Shown here in pieces: positions 44,753-56,016 of a stretch of 64,000 nucleotides of DNA (position 1 is its first letter; each line of letters starts with the position of its first letter). The translations under genes and the position numbers were made by a program. Source of the DNA: Charina bottae. Its lineage: Eukaryota > Chordata > Lepidosauria > Squamata > Charinaidae. The notes beneath the pieces are model-generated. The model did no database searches, was not told where the DNA came from, and saw nothing but the letters and a program-made list of their open reading frames with translations. The stretch is from NCBI GenBank assembly GCA_023362775.1, contig JALMGJ010000020.1:3720001-3784000 (forward strand). The letters are read 5' to 3'.

Positions 44753-46329
44753 ATTCACAGAATTGTAGCATATATCTGTTCCTTGGTTTTATACCATTTT
44801 CTCTTGCAGCTTGAAAAGCTCACCTGAAATTCTTCTGAATTTAGTATGGATTTTACTATATGTGCGGATGTAGAGAGGTGTGTGTGCGTATGTGTGTATT
44901 AGCATGCTGTTTAGATTTGGGGGGGGGGGGGGAGAAGCTCCATGCATCCAGGACTGCTTTTAGCTTGTAGTCTTTACAGCAGCCTAAGAGAGCTGGAGAC
45001 TGAGGTAGGCAATTTGTGATATAGAACTGGTGACCACACCTATTTACAAAATTATATAATGTGACTTTGTTACTGCCTAGAAGTTCTGGAGTGAGGAGGT
45101 TTATAAATCTTATAAACAGAGAAAATTAGGGATTGGAATAGCCTCTCTGATACTCACAATACCACATAATGCTTGTGACTAGCAAGAATATGTGGCTGTG
45201 TATATTGACTGAAATTTAACAAGATCTGTTTTTACATGAGAATTTACAAGCTTTCAGTCATTGTTAATTTTTTATTTTTTTTAAAGTTGCTTTACATTTA
45301 AGAAATGGGCACCCATGGGACTGTGCCAAATTTCACAATGGTGTTTACCACCTGAACAGTTGCTGACTGGTCTTAATCAGCTTTAAACAAGCTTGTCTTA
45401 TTTGATTCTCTGCTTCCAGCCAAAATATATTTTATTGGAAAAATGTGTTTGGACAATTAATTAAATAGGAGAGGGAAAAATCTCTGTGGGCTGACTCAAG
45501 AGGTCCAGTTTGAAGATAATAAGGATATGTCTCCCTTGGAATCTGCGAGGTCCTACTTTTTAAAAGTTTTCTCTGACTAGCAAAACACATGAAACTACCA
45601 GCAGAAACTATTATATGAATCAGTGGTCCTATTAATTGCTCTTCTTGGCCTAGTTGATTTTTTTAAAGTTAATCTTCTGCATAAGCTAATTTATATTTTA
45701 TAGGTTTTTTGTGTGTTTGCTCCCTTAAATTTCCTGCCTGTCTTGCTTCACAGCTGGCCAAGTGACGTGAAAAATTAACTCTTGGCATTTGCAATATCAC
45801 TTGTTCATAACATATTTCATTCAAATTGGCTCTTTTTCCATCTTTTCCTCCATGCACAATGTGATTAACTTTAGTAAAAGCTGTCTTGCTTCCTTATTTT
45901 TTAGCAATGAATGAATTTGAATGAATTTTAGAAAAGAATGAATTTGAATCCAAAATGTTTGAATCTGCTATTTGGAAGCTATTGGAAAAAATTTTTAAGA
46001 TCAGGTAATGCTGCTTTCCTTTGCCAGTGCTTTGCTCAGATACCTTCTGGCTGCAAGCTTTTTGGAGAATTGTAGCTCATACATCCTATCCCCTTGGAGC
46101 TCAATATCAGATGACCGGAGTGAAATCTTTGAGGTTACCTGGGAATGTGTTTGACTCTGTGGATCCTGAGAAAGTGGAACGGTACTTTGCAGCAAGAATT
46201 CTCCCCTTGTGAGCTGAATCCCTGCCCTGCCCAACTTATTCAAGCTTGGGAGCTGGATCAGGGAAATTTTGAATGCTTCTTTGGGGGGGGGGAGAGCGAG
46301 GGGTACTGCCAGCCATTTAAAAGAGATGT

Positions 46330-46985
46330 TGGTCTCTCATCCTGAAGGGGCCATTTCTAGACCTGGCAATATTGGACAACGTCTATCCCATAACAAAGGG
46401 ACAGGTTCTGAAGAAAGTGGTTGGGCCAGGATACAAAGCCTCTGGGAGGAAGCAGATTGCCTAAATCCTTGCCAGTTTGGTTTCAGGACTGGGCATAGGA
46501 CAGAAACTGCAGTGGTCACTCTTGTGGATGACCTACATGGTGATATTTGATGGGGGGAATGCAACCCTTCTAGTCCTCTTAAATCTTTCATTTGCCCTTG
46601 CCATCACTGACTGCTTTCTAGGATGGGGGGTGGGGGTGGAGGCATTGCCTTCAGTGGTTCCTGTCAGCAATGGTGGAAGAGGGATCAAGATGCTGATGTG
46701 AAGAACCTCAGGGCTCAACCCTCTCCCTATTTTGTGTAACATCTATATCAGAGCTTTCCAAACTTTTCATGTTGGTGACACACTTCTTAGACATGCATCA
46801 TTTCGCAACACACTCTTACAGCAGGGCATCATTTCGCGACACACTCTTACAGCAGGGCACAAGGCAGGCACTAGGACCTGCGCGGAATCCTGGCAGGGCT
46901 CGGAGGCAGCAGCAGCAGCCGACACACTAACATGTCGCGACACACAGTTTCGAAAGCTCTAATCTATATGAAGCCCCTGGGAGAA
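46330..46985 (+). mobile_element. L2-like LINE RT fragment (interrupted by a hAT)
   Basis: In sense, with frameshifts: NPCQFGFRTGHRTETAVVTL then VDDLHGDI, LLVLLNLSFALAITD, and FCNIYI before the hAT, with IYMKPLGE resuming after it. These are the RT motifs F.GF..G..TETAL, DLSAAF and NIYMKPLGE of the L2-like family. The hAT's 8-bp duplication lies in the IY codons. Confidence 0.75.
46749..46961. mobile_element. Non-autonomous hAT, VNTR subfamily (single unit)
   Basis: Termini CAGAGCTTTCCAAAC and GTTTCGAAAGCTCTA, duplication ATCTATAT (46741-46748, 46962-46969). Only one GGCACAAGGCAGGC unit. 213 bp, the shortest of this subfamily here. Confidence 0.93.
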
Positions 46986-46989
46986 GTAA

Positions 46990-47230
46990 TCATTTATTCA
47001 TTTGTTCAATTTATAAGCTGCCTTAATTGTCCAAGTGACTCTAGGCAATTAAAACAATAAAACAAGAAGAAAACATTTAAAGCCAACATATAATATTATA
47101 TCAGGGTAGGAAACACCAAGAGCCGAGAAATAAAATCCCAGGGCTCATGGGCCTGTTGAAAGAGCCACATTTTAAGGGCTTTCCTAAATGAAAACTCTGC
47201 TGGAGCCATGCAGTCTTTTGGCAGGAGGTG
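46990..47230 (-). mobile_element. L2-like LINE 3' fragment
   Basis: The minus strand encodes RKALKMWLFQQA, the KTWLFQQA-type C-terminus, and ends in a weak TTATTCATTTG tail at the left. Confidence 0.65.
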
Positions 47231-47233
47231 TAG

Positions 47234-47279
<46 letters not shown>
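47234..47279. repeat. Microsatellite (TG)n
   Basis: Twenty-two or more uninterrupted TG units directly after the L2-like fragment. Confidence 0.97.
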
Positions 47280-47282
<3 letters not shown>

Positions 47283-47884
47283 GTCCACAGGGGAAGAATG
47301 GCCACAGAAAAGGCACATCAAGATAATAGATACAATTTTGACTATGGGATTTGGAGCATGCCTGCTCTACCAGATCTAACAGGATATGGAAACATAACTG
47401 GAGAAAGCAGTTCCGCCTTTGTCAAAGCAAAGCCATGTGGGCATGTACATGACGTCATCAGGAGTCAAACTGCTTGAAGGAAACAGTCACTAGTATGTAA
47501 TTGTTCAATGAAAAAACTCCCCTGTGAGTTAAAGTCACTTTAACATGGTCAGTGAAATCCCATGGAAATTTAAAAAATAAGATGGAGACCTAGTCAAATC
47601 TAACACTGGTTTCTTTCTCCTTTGGGTTATAAGATCATTTTATGGGAATATTCTATTCATGAATCTCTGCCTATAAAATTATATTGCCTCAAAAGGTCTT
47701 ATCTAAAATTATCAGTGTTCTTATCCAGCAGCAGTGCTGTCTTACATATGCCTACTTAGAAATCAAGACAGTAAAATGGGATTTAATTCCAGATACATGT
47801 ATAAGATTGGAACCAAATATTTATTTATTCAAAATAGCTTCTGAAATTGTAATTAACATTCCATGTAACCTTCATTGATGAACA

Positions 47885-50080
47885 AAGTGTTTTAATTTTT
47901 AAAGACTTTATATTCTTTATTTCTTAACAAGTTTTACAGAAAGAAATAGAAAAACTACAAAATAAAAAAAAATCCATGAAAAACTACAAAAACAGAAGAA
48001 ACAAACAAGGAACAGAAAAGGGGGAAACTATTGATATATGTCAAATATTAATCAAATGACAAACAAATTCCTGAATCTATCTTAGGGGGAAATTATATTA
48101 ATCAATGATTGTCTAACTTTGCAAAATATCATAAAATCTGTGCCATAGAAAAACATATTGAGTCATTTTATTAACAGATAAAATTGTCTTTTCAACAACA
48201 GATAAGCCACACATCTTTTGAATCCAATCCTTAATATCAGAAAAATTACTAATTTTCCAAGTTCTCAAAATAATTCCCTTAGCAACACTCTAGGCCTGAT
48301 ACAACCATAACTCCTCAAAAATAGTCATAATTTAACATAATAGTAGTATCTTTAACACTAAAAAAAATCCCCATAATTTTTTTTTGTATGTTAAAATATA
48401 TTTCCAAAAGGATGTGAATGATTCACAGGACCAAATCATATAGGTTAAATGGTCCCTCAATTTTTTTATAATGCCAACAAAGAATCTGATGTCCATCCTT
48501 TTGAATACATTCTTTGGGGTGTCCAGTAAACTCAAAATAAGATATTTTGATGAATTAGTTTTAATTTTAAATCCATTGAAGCAAAATTAACATTTTTTAA
48601 AACCTGCAACCATTGATGTTCCATTATTGGGTGCTTCACTTCTTTAATTCATGAACATAAATGTCCTAAATGTCGACTTTAAACATGTTTTTTTTTAGTT
48701 TTTGATACAAAAAGATGTGGTTTTAATTTCAAACATCAACTCCATCAAATAAATTAACACCTTGGGTTTCTCAGATGCATTGAGACATTAAATATAGGTT
48801 TGAATTGAATATATTTCCACTCTTGTGATTTAGGGAGACAGAAGCTGAGAAAAATCTTTAAAATAGTAGTACATACAATACATTCAAGATTCCACCAACA
48901 TCTTCCAAGTTTTGCCTTCTATTTTTAGGATAGAGTTTTTCCATAGAATTAAATATTCATGAACCTCAACATCAAAACCCAATCTACAACTCAACAAGAC
49001 CTAAACATTTCTGGCTGCTTATAAACTGGGGAACAAAATACTTATCTGCTATATATTGAACTTACCAACTATCAGGACCTTAATGGAAATACATAAAGAC
49101 TTTCCACAGAGGAAGGTTGATGTTCTAACACAGAGCTTTCCAAACTTTTCATGTTGGTGACACACTTTTTAGACATGCATCATTTCGCGACACACTCTTA
49201 CAGCAGGGCATCATTTTGCGACACACTCTTTACAGCAGGGCACAAGGCAGGCACTAGGACCTGTGCGGAATCACAGCAGGTTTGGAGGCAGCCAGGCACA
49301 AGGCAGGCACTAGGATCTGCGCAGAATCCTGGCAGGGCAGGTTTGGAGGCAGCAGGGCACAAGGCAGGCACTTGAACCTGCGTGGAATCCTGGCAGGGCA
49401 GGTTTGGAGGCAGCAAGGCACAAGGCAGGCACTAGGACCTGCGCAGAATCCTGGCAGGGCAGGTTTGGAGGCAGCAAGGCACAAGACAGGCACTAGGACC
49501 TGCGCGGAATCCTGGCAGGGCGAGTTTGGAGGCAGCCAGGCACAAGGCAGGCACTAGGATCTGTGGGGAATCCTGGCAGGGCTTGGAGGCAGCAGTATCC
49601 GTGACACACCCAGACACAGCAGCCAACACACTCCCGACACACAGTTTGGAAAGCTCTGTTCTAACAGGTGTCTACTCCACATACAGTAGATTTAATTGAT
49701 AAAATTAAATTGATATTTTTGAAAATCACCACCATCCTCAATAGATAATATCAGTTTAACTAACTGAATCCTAAGTAGTCTGTTTTGCAATATGAATTTC
49801 CTCAGTGACTTATCTATCCGAAGAAAATATTTATTTGGGATTAACACTGGAATATCTCTTAATACATAGATTGCAGCAACCTTGCCACAATATTGAGTTT
49901 AATAACGTTAATTTTACCCTAGCAACACAATGGAATTTTGATCCAGCTATTAATATCTAAGGCAACATTCTCTAAAACTTTAAACATATTTACTTCCACA
50001 TATTTAGAATTATTTTACGGATATAAAGTCCTAGGTACTTAATATAATCTCTGGCAATTACAATTAAGATGAGATTTGTC
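47885..50080 (-). mobile_element. L1-type LINE remains (3' UTR and end of ORF2)
   Basis: The antisense A-rich 3' end is near 47890-48010. Further right, 48332-48535 reads FGxIKKLRDHLTYMIWSCES then FTSFWKYILTYKK, like the C-terminus of L1 ORF2. The part 49670-50080 is similarly decayed L1-type sequence. A hAT copy sits inside (49131-49658). Many stops; dead. Confidence 0.5.
49131..49658. mobile_element. Non-autonomous hAT, VNTR subfamily (six units)
   Basis: Termini CAGAGCTTTCCAAAC and GTTTGGAAAGCTCTG, duplication TTCTAACA (49123-49130, 49659-49666). The middle holds six units beginning GGCACAAGGCAGGC at 49239, 49295, 49356, 49417, 49478 and 49539. The last five are spaced exactly 61 bp apart and the first is 5 bp short. 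528 bp. Confidence 0.95.
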
Positions 50081-50439
50081 CCCATCTCACTGTCTTTCTG
50101 GAAGGGATAAAAAATGGAGCTTTCCAGAGAGCTCAGGGAGAGTGAGACATGCATCTCTGTGTTGCTGTATTGGTATTGTGTTGATACTGTGTTGCCTTGT
50201 GATACCTCAAATTCTGTATAAATTATTGACTTAGTTTTTAATTTAAATTATCCTTCCCCATGGATGTTTCAGTTACATGGTTTGCATTATGTTATGGTAT
50301 GCTGCTATTGTTAACCACCAAGAGCCTGACCTGACTGTGGCAGGGAGAGTTTCAGGATAAGAATCACTATGCAGAGTACAGAAAAGTAGTAAAAATAGTA
50401 AACCAAAGAAATCACAGGCATGAGATTACAAAAGGGAAG

Positions 50440-52790
50440 AAAATATAGCTTATCAACACCGTTTACTTTCTGTATGCACACCATCTTTGCTTCCATATGT
50501 CCCTGCAGCGCTTCTTTCTTTAAACTTCTTCTCTTTTTCCAAGATCTCATCAACTACATCCAGCCACAATTGTTTTGGTTTTACACATACTTTCTCTTGA
50601 CTTGTTCTTAATCTAGCCATTTTGTAAATCAATCCTCATTACTTCTCTCTCTATATAACCATACTGCTTCAAAGTACTTCTTTCATATATTCAATCCTCA
50701 TTCATTCAGTACCCATTGATTCTTATCTCTTGTTTTACTGTACACAGATATCCCATTTCCAGCGCAACTAACTTGCTTTTTTGTTTCTTTTAACATACAT
50801 ATATTATATGGAAGTTCCCACTTCCATATAACAAAATGGGCAGAAGCATGCTGTTATGCACAGCTATTTTGGTTTCTTTTGACAAGCATCATTCTTCACT
50901 ATAGGTCACATGCTACCTATGACCATTTGCATATCTGACAATTGCTATGTCTGTTTCACTGTCTGAAGTACACAAATTCATGTACTAGCTCTATTTTTGT
51001 GTGAGTTATGTATAATTTGCAATCATTCACCCCATTTTCCTTGTCAACCACAACTACCTTGCTCCTTAATGCCTTAATTTACAGATTTGTCTCATTACAC
51101 CCTTCAGTTTAACATTTGCTGCAAATTATTTGGGTTCTCGGCCAACAACGTATCATTTGCACACAAAAATACATATACATTTGCAATCCCAAACAACACA
51201 CCTCTGATTTAAGCAGAAGCACTCCATATACAATTATCCCTGAATACATTCAGGTATCAAGGGCATATCATAAATCTGTCTTATTCCCTGTTCAATGTTG
51301 AACCATTCACTAAGCATTTTATTTATTTGCATACATGTTTAACTTCCATATGTACTGCTCTTATCACATTCAGCAACCCACCTTTAACTTTTTTTGTATT
51401 TCCACGAAACATTCCATAACTCAGGCCTATTCACTTTTAACATATGCTTTTTAAAAACCAAATATACATTTTTTTTCTCACATTCATATATTTGTCAGTG
51501 ACTTGCCAAAGAGCAAGCATCTGGTGTGCACATCCCCTTTGTGACATAAAGCCATACTGTACTTTTCAGATTTGCTCACTTTCCTCTCTTGTATCCTTTC
51601 AGTCAGAATTCTGCCCAACGCCTTCCCAGGCACATTTAACTAATCCCCCTGTACGATTTTTCCCTTTGTCTAGAGGAATAGTTATGGCATTTTTCCAGTT
51701 GTCAGGCACAGATTCAATCTTCACAAGCACATTAAACAAATTTATTTATTTATTTATTTATCCATCCATCCATCCAATATATATATGGCCCCCCATCTCA
51801 ACAAGTGACCCTGGGCAGCGAACCAAATTAAAATAAAAACAATAACAAATGTTATAATAGTTAAAATATAAGCAGCCGAGAAACAACAGCCCAAATCACT
51901 AACACAACGAAGAAGCAGGTCCCTGCATACCCTCGGGGGCCCAGGCCCAGAATCAGGCCTTTAAGGCCTTATGAAAGGCCAGCAGAATCGGGGCCATCCT
52001 GCTCTCCGGAGCCAGAATGTTCCATAAGGTGGGCACTACAGCAGACGAGGCAGGTCTCCTAGGCCCCCCGATCGGCATTCTGCAGCCGACGGGACCTGAA
52101 GCGAGCCCATCCTGCTTGACCAGTAATACAGGTTATAAAGCTGCTCCATAAACCACATCCATATTTATTTCTATATATATATAGAAATTTACATATATAA
52201 TTCTCCAATTACTTCATCTACTGACTTCCTTTTTATCAGTTTCTTTCTTGGGCACTAATATTTATAGCTTTCATTTCAATTCTACTCTTTGGCATAGGAC
52301 TGTCTTTCCTATACACATTTCTAAAATATTTCTAGCACTCCATCCCTTCAGTTTCACCTCAAGTCATTTCTCTTCATTTTTTGGAGGTTTCTTGTTTAGC
52401 CCTGTTCACCCATATCCTAAATTCCAAGCAGCTTCCATATCCTCCTTTCTCGTGCTCACTTTCCATTCCTTCTGTTGGGAGAGTAATCTGTCTTCTAATA
52501 TTTTTTTCATATAAGACCCAAACTTTCTCCTCCTTCAGTCGTTTTGTTTTTACTCTTGTTTCTTTCCTTTTTTCCCCCATGTTCATTTTTCCCCAAGATC
52601 CACTTTTGACACAATCAGATAAATGTCTATCCTGCATTCAGAAACTCTCATCACCTTTTTATCCTTCACTAATTCCTTTATTCTTTCATCATAAACTGTC
52701 TTTTTTTAGATTTGTATTCATTCCTTTTCCATGTGTATATATGAATAGGCTTATGCTTAAATTACGCATTTGAAAAAGACTTTTTTTCTG
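50440..52790 (-). mobile_element. Decayed RTE-like LINE (interrupted)
   Basis: Read on the minus strand around 51500-51720, the translation contains AITIPLDKGKI.QGD and ALGRILTERIQE, then a CHKGDVHTR-like stretch. The order resembles the finger region of RTE-type reverse transcriptases. The flanks 50440-51440 and 52160-52790 have the same T/C-rich antisense look but no frame. An L2-like 3' end is inserted at 51737-52135. The clade is tentative. Confidence 0.45.
51737..52135 (-). mobile_element. L2/CR1-like LINE 3' end
   Basis: The (TTTA)n(TCCA)n simple tail at the left is followed by antisense 3' UTR (ACCCTGGGCAGCG) and the antisense of the C-terminal AGRMAPILLAFHKALKA-type segment (CCAGCAGAATCGGGGCCATC). 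Related to, but distinct from, the commoner L2-like copies. Confidence 0.6.
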
Positions 52791-52947
52791 AGTGGATGCT
52801 ATCAAGCAGTTACCGTTCACATTCAAATGACCCAGTCACATATTCTCTACTCTTTCATCTCATTCCCACCCAGACAGACATGTTAGCTACCAGAATATTT
52901 TCCTCTAGATTACATTCATTTGGAATGTTGCCGTTTTCCCCAGAATT

Positions 52948-53125
52948 GTATTGTCGAAGGCTTTCACGGCCAGAGTTCGATGGCTGTTGTGGGTCTTCCA
53001 GGCTGTGTGACCGCTTCTGTCTGTGCTTCTGCCCTCTGAAGATGCCAGCCACAGATGCTGGCGAAACGTTAGGAACCACAACTTCCAGAACACGGCTACA
53101 CAGCCTGGAAGACCCACAATAGCCA
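52948..53125. mobile_element. Penelope lineage A, terminus-only hairpin copy
   Basis: 178 bp between copies of TTCCCCAGAATT (52936-52947 and 53126-53137). It contains the lineage-A 3' terminal block (GCTGGCGAAACGTTAGGAACC also at 12355-12380 in antisense). Inverted arms GGGTCTTCCAGGCTGTGTG and CACAGCCTGGAAGACCC lie near each end. No coding sequence. Confidence 0.88.
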
Positions 53126-53294
53126 TTCCCCAGAATTTTTTTTTTCCCTCCTTTTCCTCCTAGATAAAGGCTATTGCAAGTACGATTTTCTTTTTTAAAA
53201 AATCCAAATACAAAGCAAAATAACCTGTAGGGGAAATTCAACTTCATAAGTTCATTTGTAAAAATGGAATAAATAGTGACAGTGAAATTAAGAT

Positions 53295-53490
53295 GTCCTA
53301 AGGCACCATGCTAAAAAACAGGAGACCGTGAGTTCAAGTCCTGCCTTAGGCACAAAGCCGGCTGGGTGACCTTGGGCCAGCACTAGAAAGAAGGCAAGGG
53401 CAAACCATTTCTGAAAATACTGCCAAGAAAACTTCAGGGACTAGTCCAGGCAGTTGCCAGGAGTCAACACTGACTCAAAGACACCCCAAA
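53295..53490 (+). mobile_element. tRNA-derived SINE, second family
   Basis: Sense copy missing the first part of the head. GAGACCGTGAGTTCAAGTCC is the B-box region; the body is GCCGGCTGGGTGACCTTGGG and the end CTAGTCCAGGCAGTTGCCAG. Confidence 0.85.
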
Positions 53491-54419
53491 AAATAGATAT
53501 ATCTCAGTGAAAAGAAATGAACTCTGAAATAGATGTGTGGTTATCAACACATCATACACAATTTGGGGCTCCTAACATGTATTAATCTATCAATAATTTC
53601 AATACTTGGGGACAAATTTTCAAGTAACATAAGGCAAAGTGCCATTGTCTTTATAAATCTTTACATTAAAAAATGTATATGTATAATATTAAAACTACAT
53701 TAAGCATGTTTAAAGTTTTTCCCTCAGGTGTTTCTGGTGAAATGCTTGTAGAAAAAATAATAGGGTGAGAAAAAATAATAGGGTATACCTATCATTAAAT
53801 AAAAATAAAATGAACATACTGAATTAGACAATTTTCTAAGGCAACAGAAAATGTTGCAATGGAAATTATTCTATGAAAATTAGCCTAAAGTGTATTGAAA
53901 ATTGCAGCTCATGCTTTTCTGGAAGCATGGGTTCATTGTTATTTTATTTTACCCATTATGCTCCTCACCTTTTAATCTGCTGCTATTTTGTTCAAATAAA
54001 GAAGGCAAAACTTTCTTGCCATGAGCAGCAAAAAATTGCTCTCTCATAGGTGACAGAAGAACCTTCATCTCTGAAAGGTTGATGACTAACTGCTCTACCA
54101 AATGTTTTTCCTTTACTGGATAAAATGGGATTTTTTCCCCCCTAGAGTCAGCATAAATCTCATAGAAAAGTAGATAATGGGAAAGATTTTCAATAGCTCC
54201 ATTTCCACAAAATCATAACTGGCATTCGGGAAGTTTGAGCATGCCTCCCATCAATCATTGCAGAGGGAATTATTTGAAGTCTTAAATAAATTTGAAGCCT
54301 CATAAATGATCCTTCAACATGGAAGGGTTAGATTGCGGATATAAATTTGTTTACTGTGATTTTTAAGGGACACATACAATATAAAAGTCTGTAAGTATTT
54401 TATAATTCTTGTGTTAACT

Positions 54420-54615
54420 GCCAAGGTGTTGGACTAGGGGTGGGGAGGCCCAGCTTCTGCTTCACTCTGAGCCATAGAATCTCATGGGGTGACGTTGGCC
54501 AGTTATCCTCTGTCAGTGGAGAGGGGAGTGCTGTTGTAGGGAAAAAGAGCAAAGGGACGCTGTCTATGCCACCTTAAGCTCAGGAATGAAAAGGCAGGAT
54601 ATAAATCTGATAAAG
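54420..54615 (+). mobile_element. SINE-like repeat, uncertain family
   Basis: Contains GGTGTTGGACTAGGGGTGGG, AGAATCTCATGGGGTGACG and GGCAGGATATAAATCTGAT, an arrangement like tRNA-derived SINEs with a LINE-like 3' end. Too diverged to assign. Confidence 0.35.
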
Positions 54616-55049
54616 AAAGAAAGAAAAAATACTTCTGGCTCCAGATGTGGAACTTCATTCCATCTAATCTTGGGATAAATGGACAGTGACTGTGAAGGGG
54701 AATGAGGAAGAATATGTATAACATTTTTGTTTTTCAAATCTGTGCCCAGCCCCTCAATTGTTTCTAAATACCATAAGGCAGAGCAGTGGTGTTCTGAATC
54801 TGAATCAGCGTACCATATTAATGCAAAGTTGACTTGTTGGTTCTTATCTTAACAGATAATAGACCTGTCTTTGTCAATGATATTATTACTGAGAAATTGT
54901 TCCCTAAAGTATCAGGCCCTGTCATTTCCTTGTTCCTTATATCTGTGTACCATACAAATTTGAATGATTGCTTTCCCCATATAATTTTTTAATGTAGGTC
55001 GACCATGTTGTATTATTATAGATATTGGAACAAGGTTGTATTCTCAAAC

Positions 55050-55195
55050 AGTTTTCCCCAACCTGGGCACCCTCCAGATGTATGGGCCAATTCCAGAATT
55101 CTTAGCAATCTACATGCTGGCTGAGGAATTCTGGGAACTGAAGTCCATATGTCCAGAGTGGGTGTGCTCCAGGTCCCATTGGTGAAACAGTGTCC
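55050..55195. mobile_element. Short DNA-transposon-like repeat
   Basis: TTTCCCCAACCTGGGCACCC at the left and an imperfect inverse near 55165-55190. The inner palindrome GAATTCT...GGAATTCTGGGAACTG matches a common amniote non-autonomous DNA repeat that I recall. Boundaries are approximate. Confidence 0.5.
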
Positions 55196-55204
55196 TCAGA
55201 AGTG

Positions 55205-55475
55205 TGCCTTCTTTGTCATGCCTGTTTTGTGGCACAGTCGACCCTGACTCTGCTTGCCTTCCAGAAAGCTATGAAGATCTGGTTGTTCTCCCAGGCACTG
55301 GGGCCAGTGTTCTAAAGGAGCTCTGATGTTGGTGCAGACGTATCTGTTTTTAGGGAGATTATTTTAGGCACCTCAATTTGTTTATTGCATTATGGATTGT
55401 AATTTTACTCTGTTTTTATCCACCCAGAGTGCCTTTGGTAGTTGGGCAGCCAAATGAATGAATGAATGAATGAAA
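55205..55475 (+). mobile_element. L2-like LINE 3' end
   Basis: Decayed C-terminal coding (KAMKIWLFSQALGP) and a 3' UTR with ATCCACCCAGAGTGCC, ending in (AATG)n. Confidence 0.7.
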
Positions 55476-55784
55476 TGAGAACTGATTTATTCTGATATTC
55501 TATTGCTGATGAACAAAAAGACAGATGTGAATATTCTGATATACATTGTTAATATTTAATCTGGAAGGAAAGTAGGCCCGAATGCATCCCTGTTGAAACC
55601 TTTCAATTTTTATTTCCACCAATAGAAAGGAAAGGCTCCAGTTTCATCTGCAAATAATTATATAATGATATAGTTTCTACATCAAAATCAATAATTTAAG
55701 TTCATATATGTTTAACAATGTTGTCCACAATCTTTACCTATTCACAAAGTGAAATGCAGATGATAAATCCACAAAAGCAGCATG

Positions 55785-56016
55785 TCTTTATTTATTTTAT
55801 TTATTTATTTATCAAATTATTATCACCACCCATCTCCCTCCACAGGAGGGACTTTGGGTGGTTTCCAACAAAATGATCCATTAAAACACAAGCATAAAAT
55901 ACAAGCACAATATATAAAATATAATACAATTATAAAATAATTATAAAATAAGGGTAAAATCCAAGTGGCAAGATCTAAATCAGTCCATGGGTATGAGGAA
56001 CACTCTAAGGCACTAG
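55785..56016 (-). mobile_element. L2-like LINE, 3' UTR part (split by Penelope insertion)
   Basis: Antisense (AAAT)n tail, CACCACCCATCTCCCTCC 3' UTR motif, and sequence up to the TCTAAGGCACTAG target copy. It continues at 58775 on the other side of the Penelope-like element. Confidence 0.88.

Noticed and set aside
47101..47477. Frames rich in Thr-His or Cys-Val around 47.2 kb
   Set aside because: They are read through the TG microsatellite and L2-like sequence.
49239..49600. Regular 61-bp repeats resembling a CRISPR array
   Set aside because: The units are contiguous with no unique spacers, lie inside a hAT element with an 8-bp target duplication, and the genome is a vertebrate.
52248..52773. 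Two long open frames on the + strand
   Set aside because: The composition (Phe, Ser, Pro from T/C-rich DNA) is that of the antisense of a decayed LINE; no domain or splice context.
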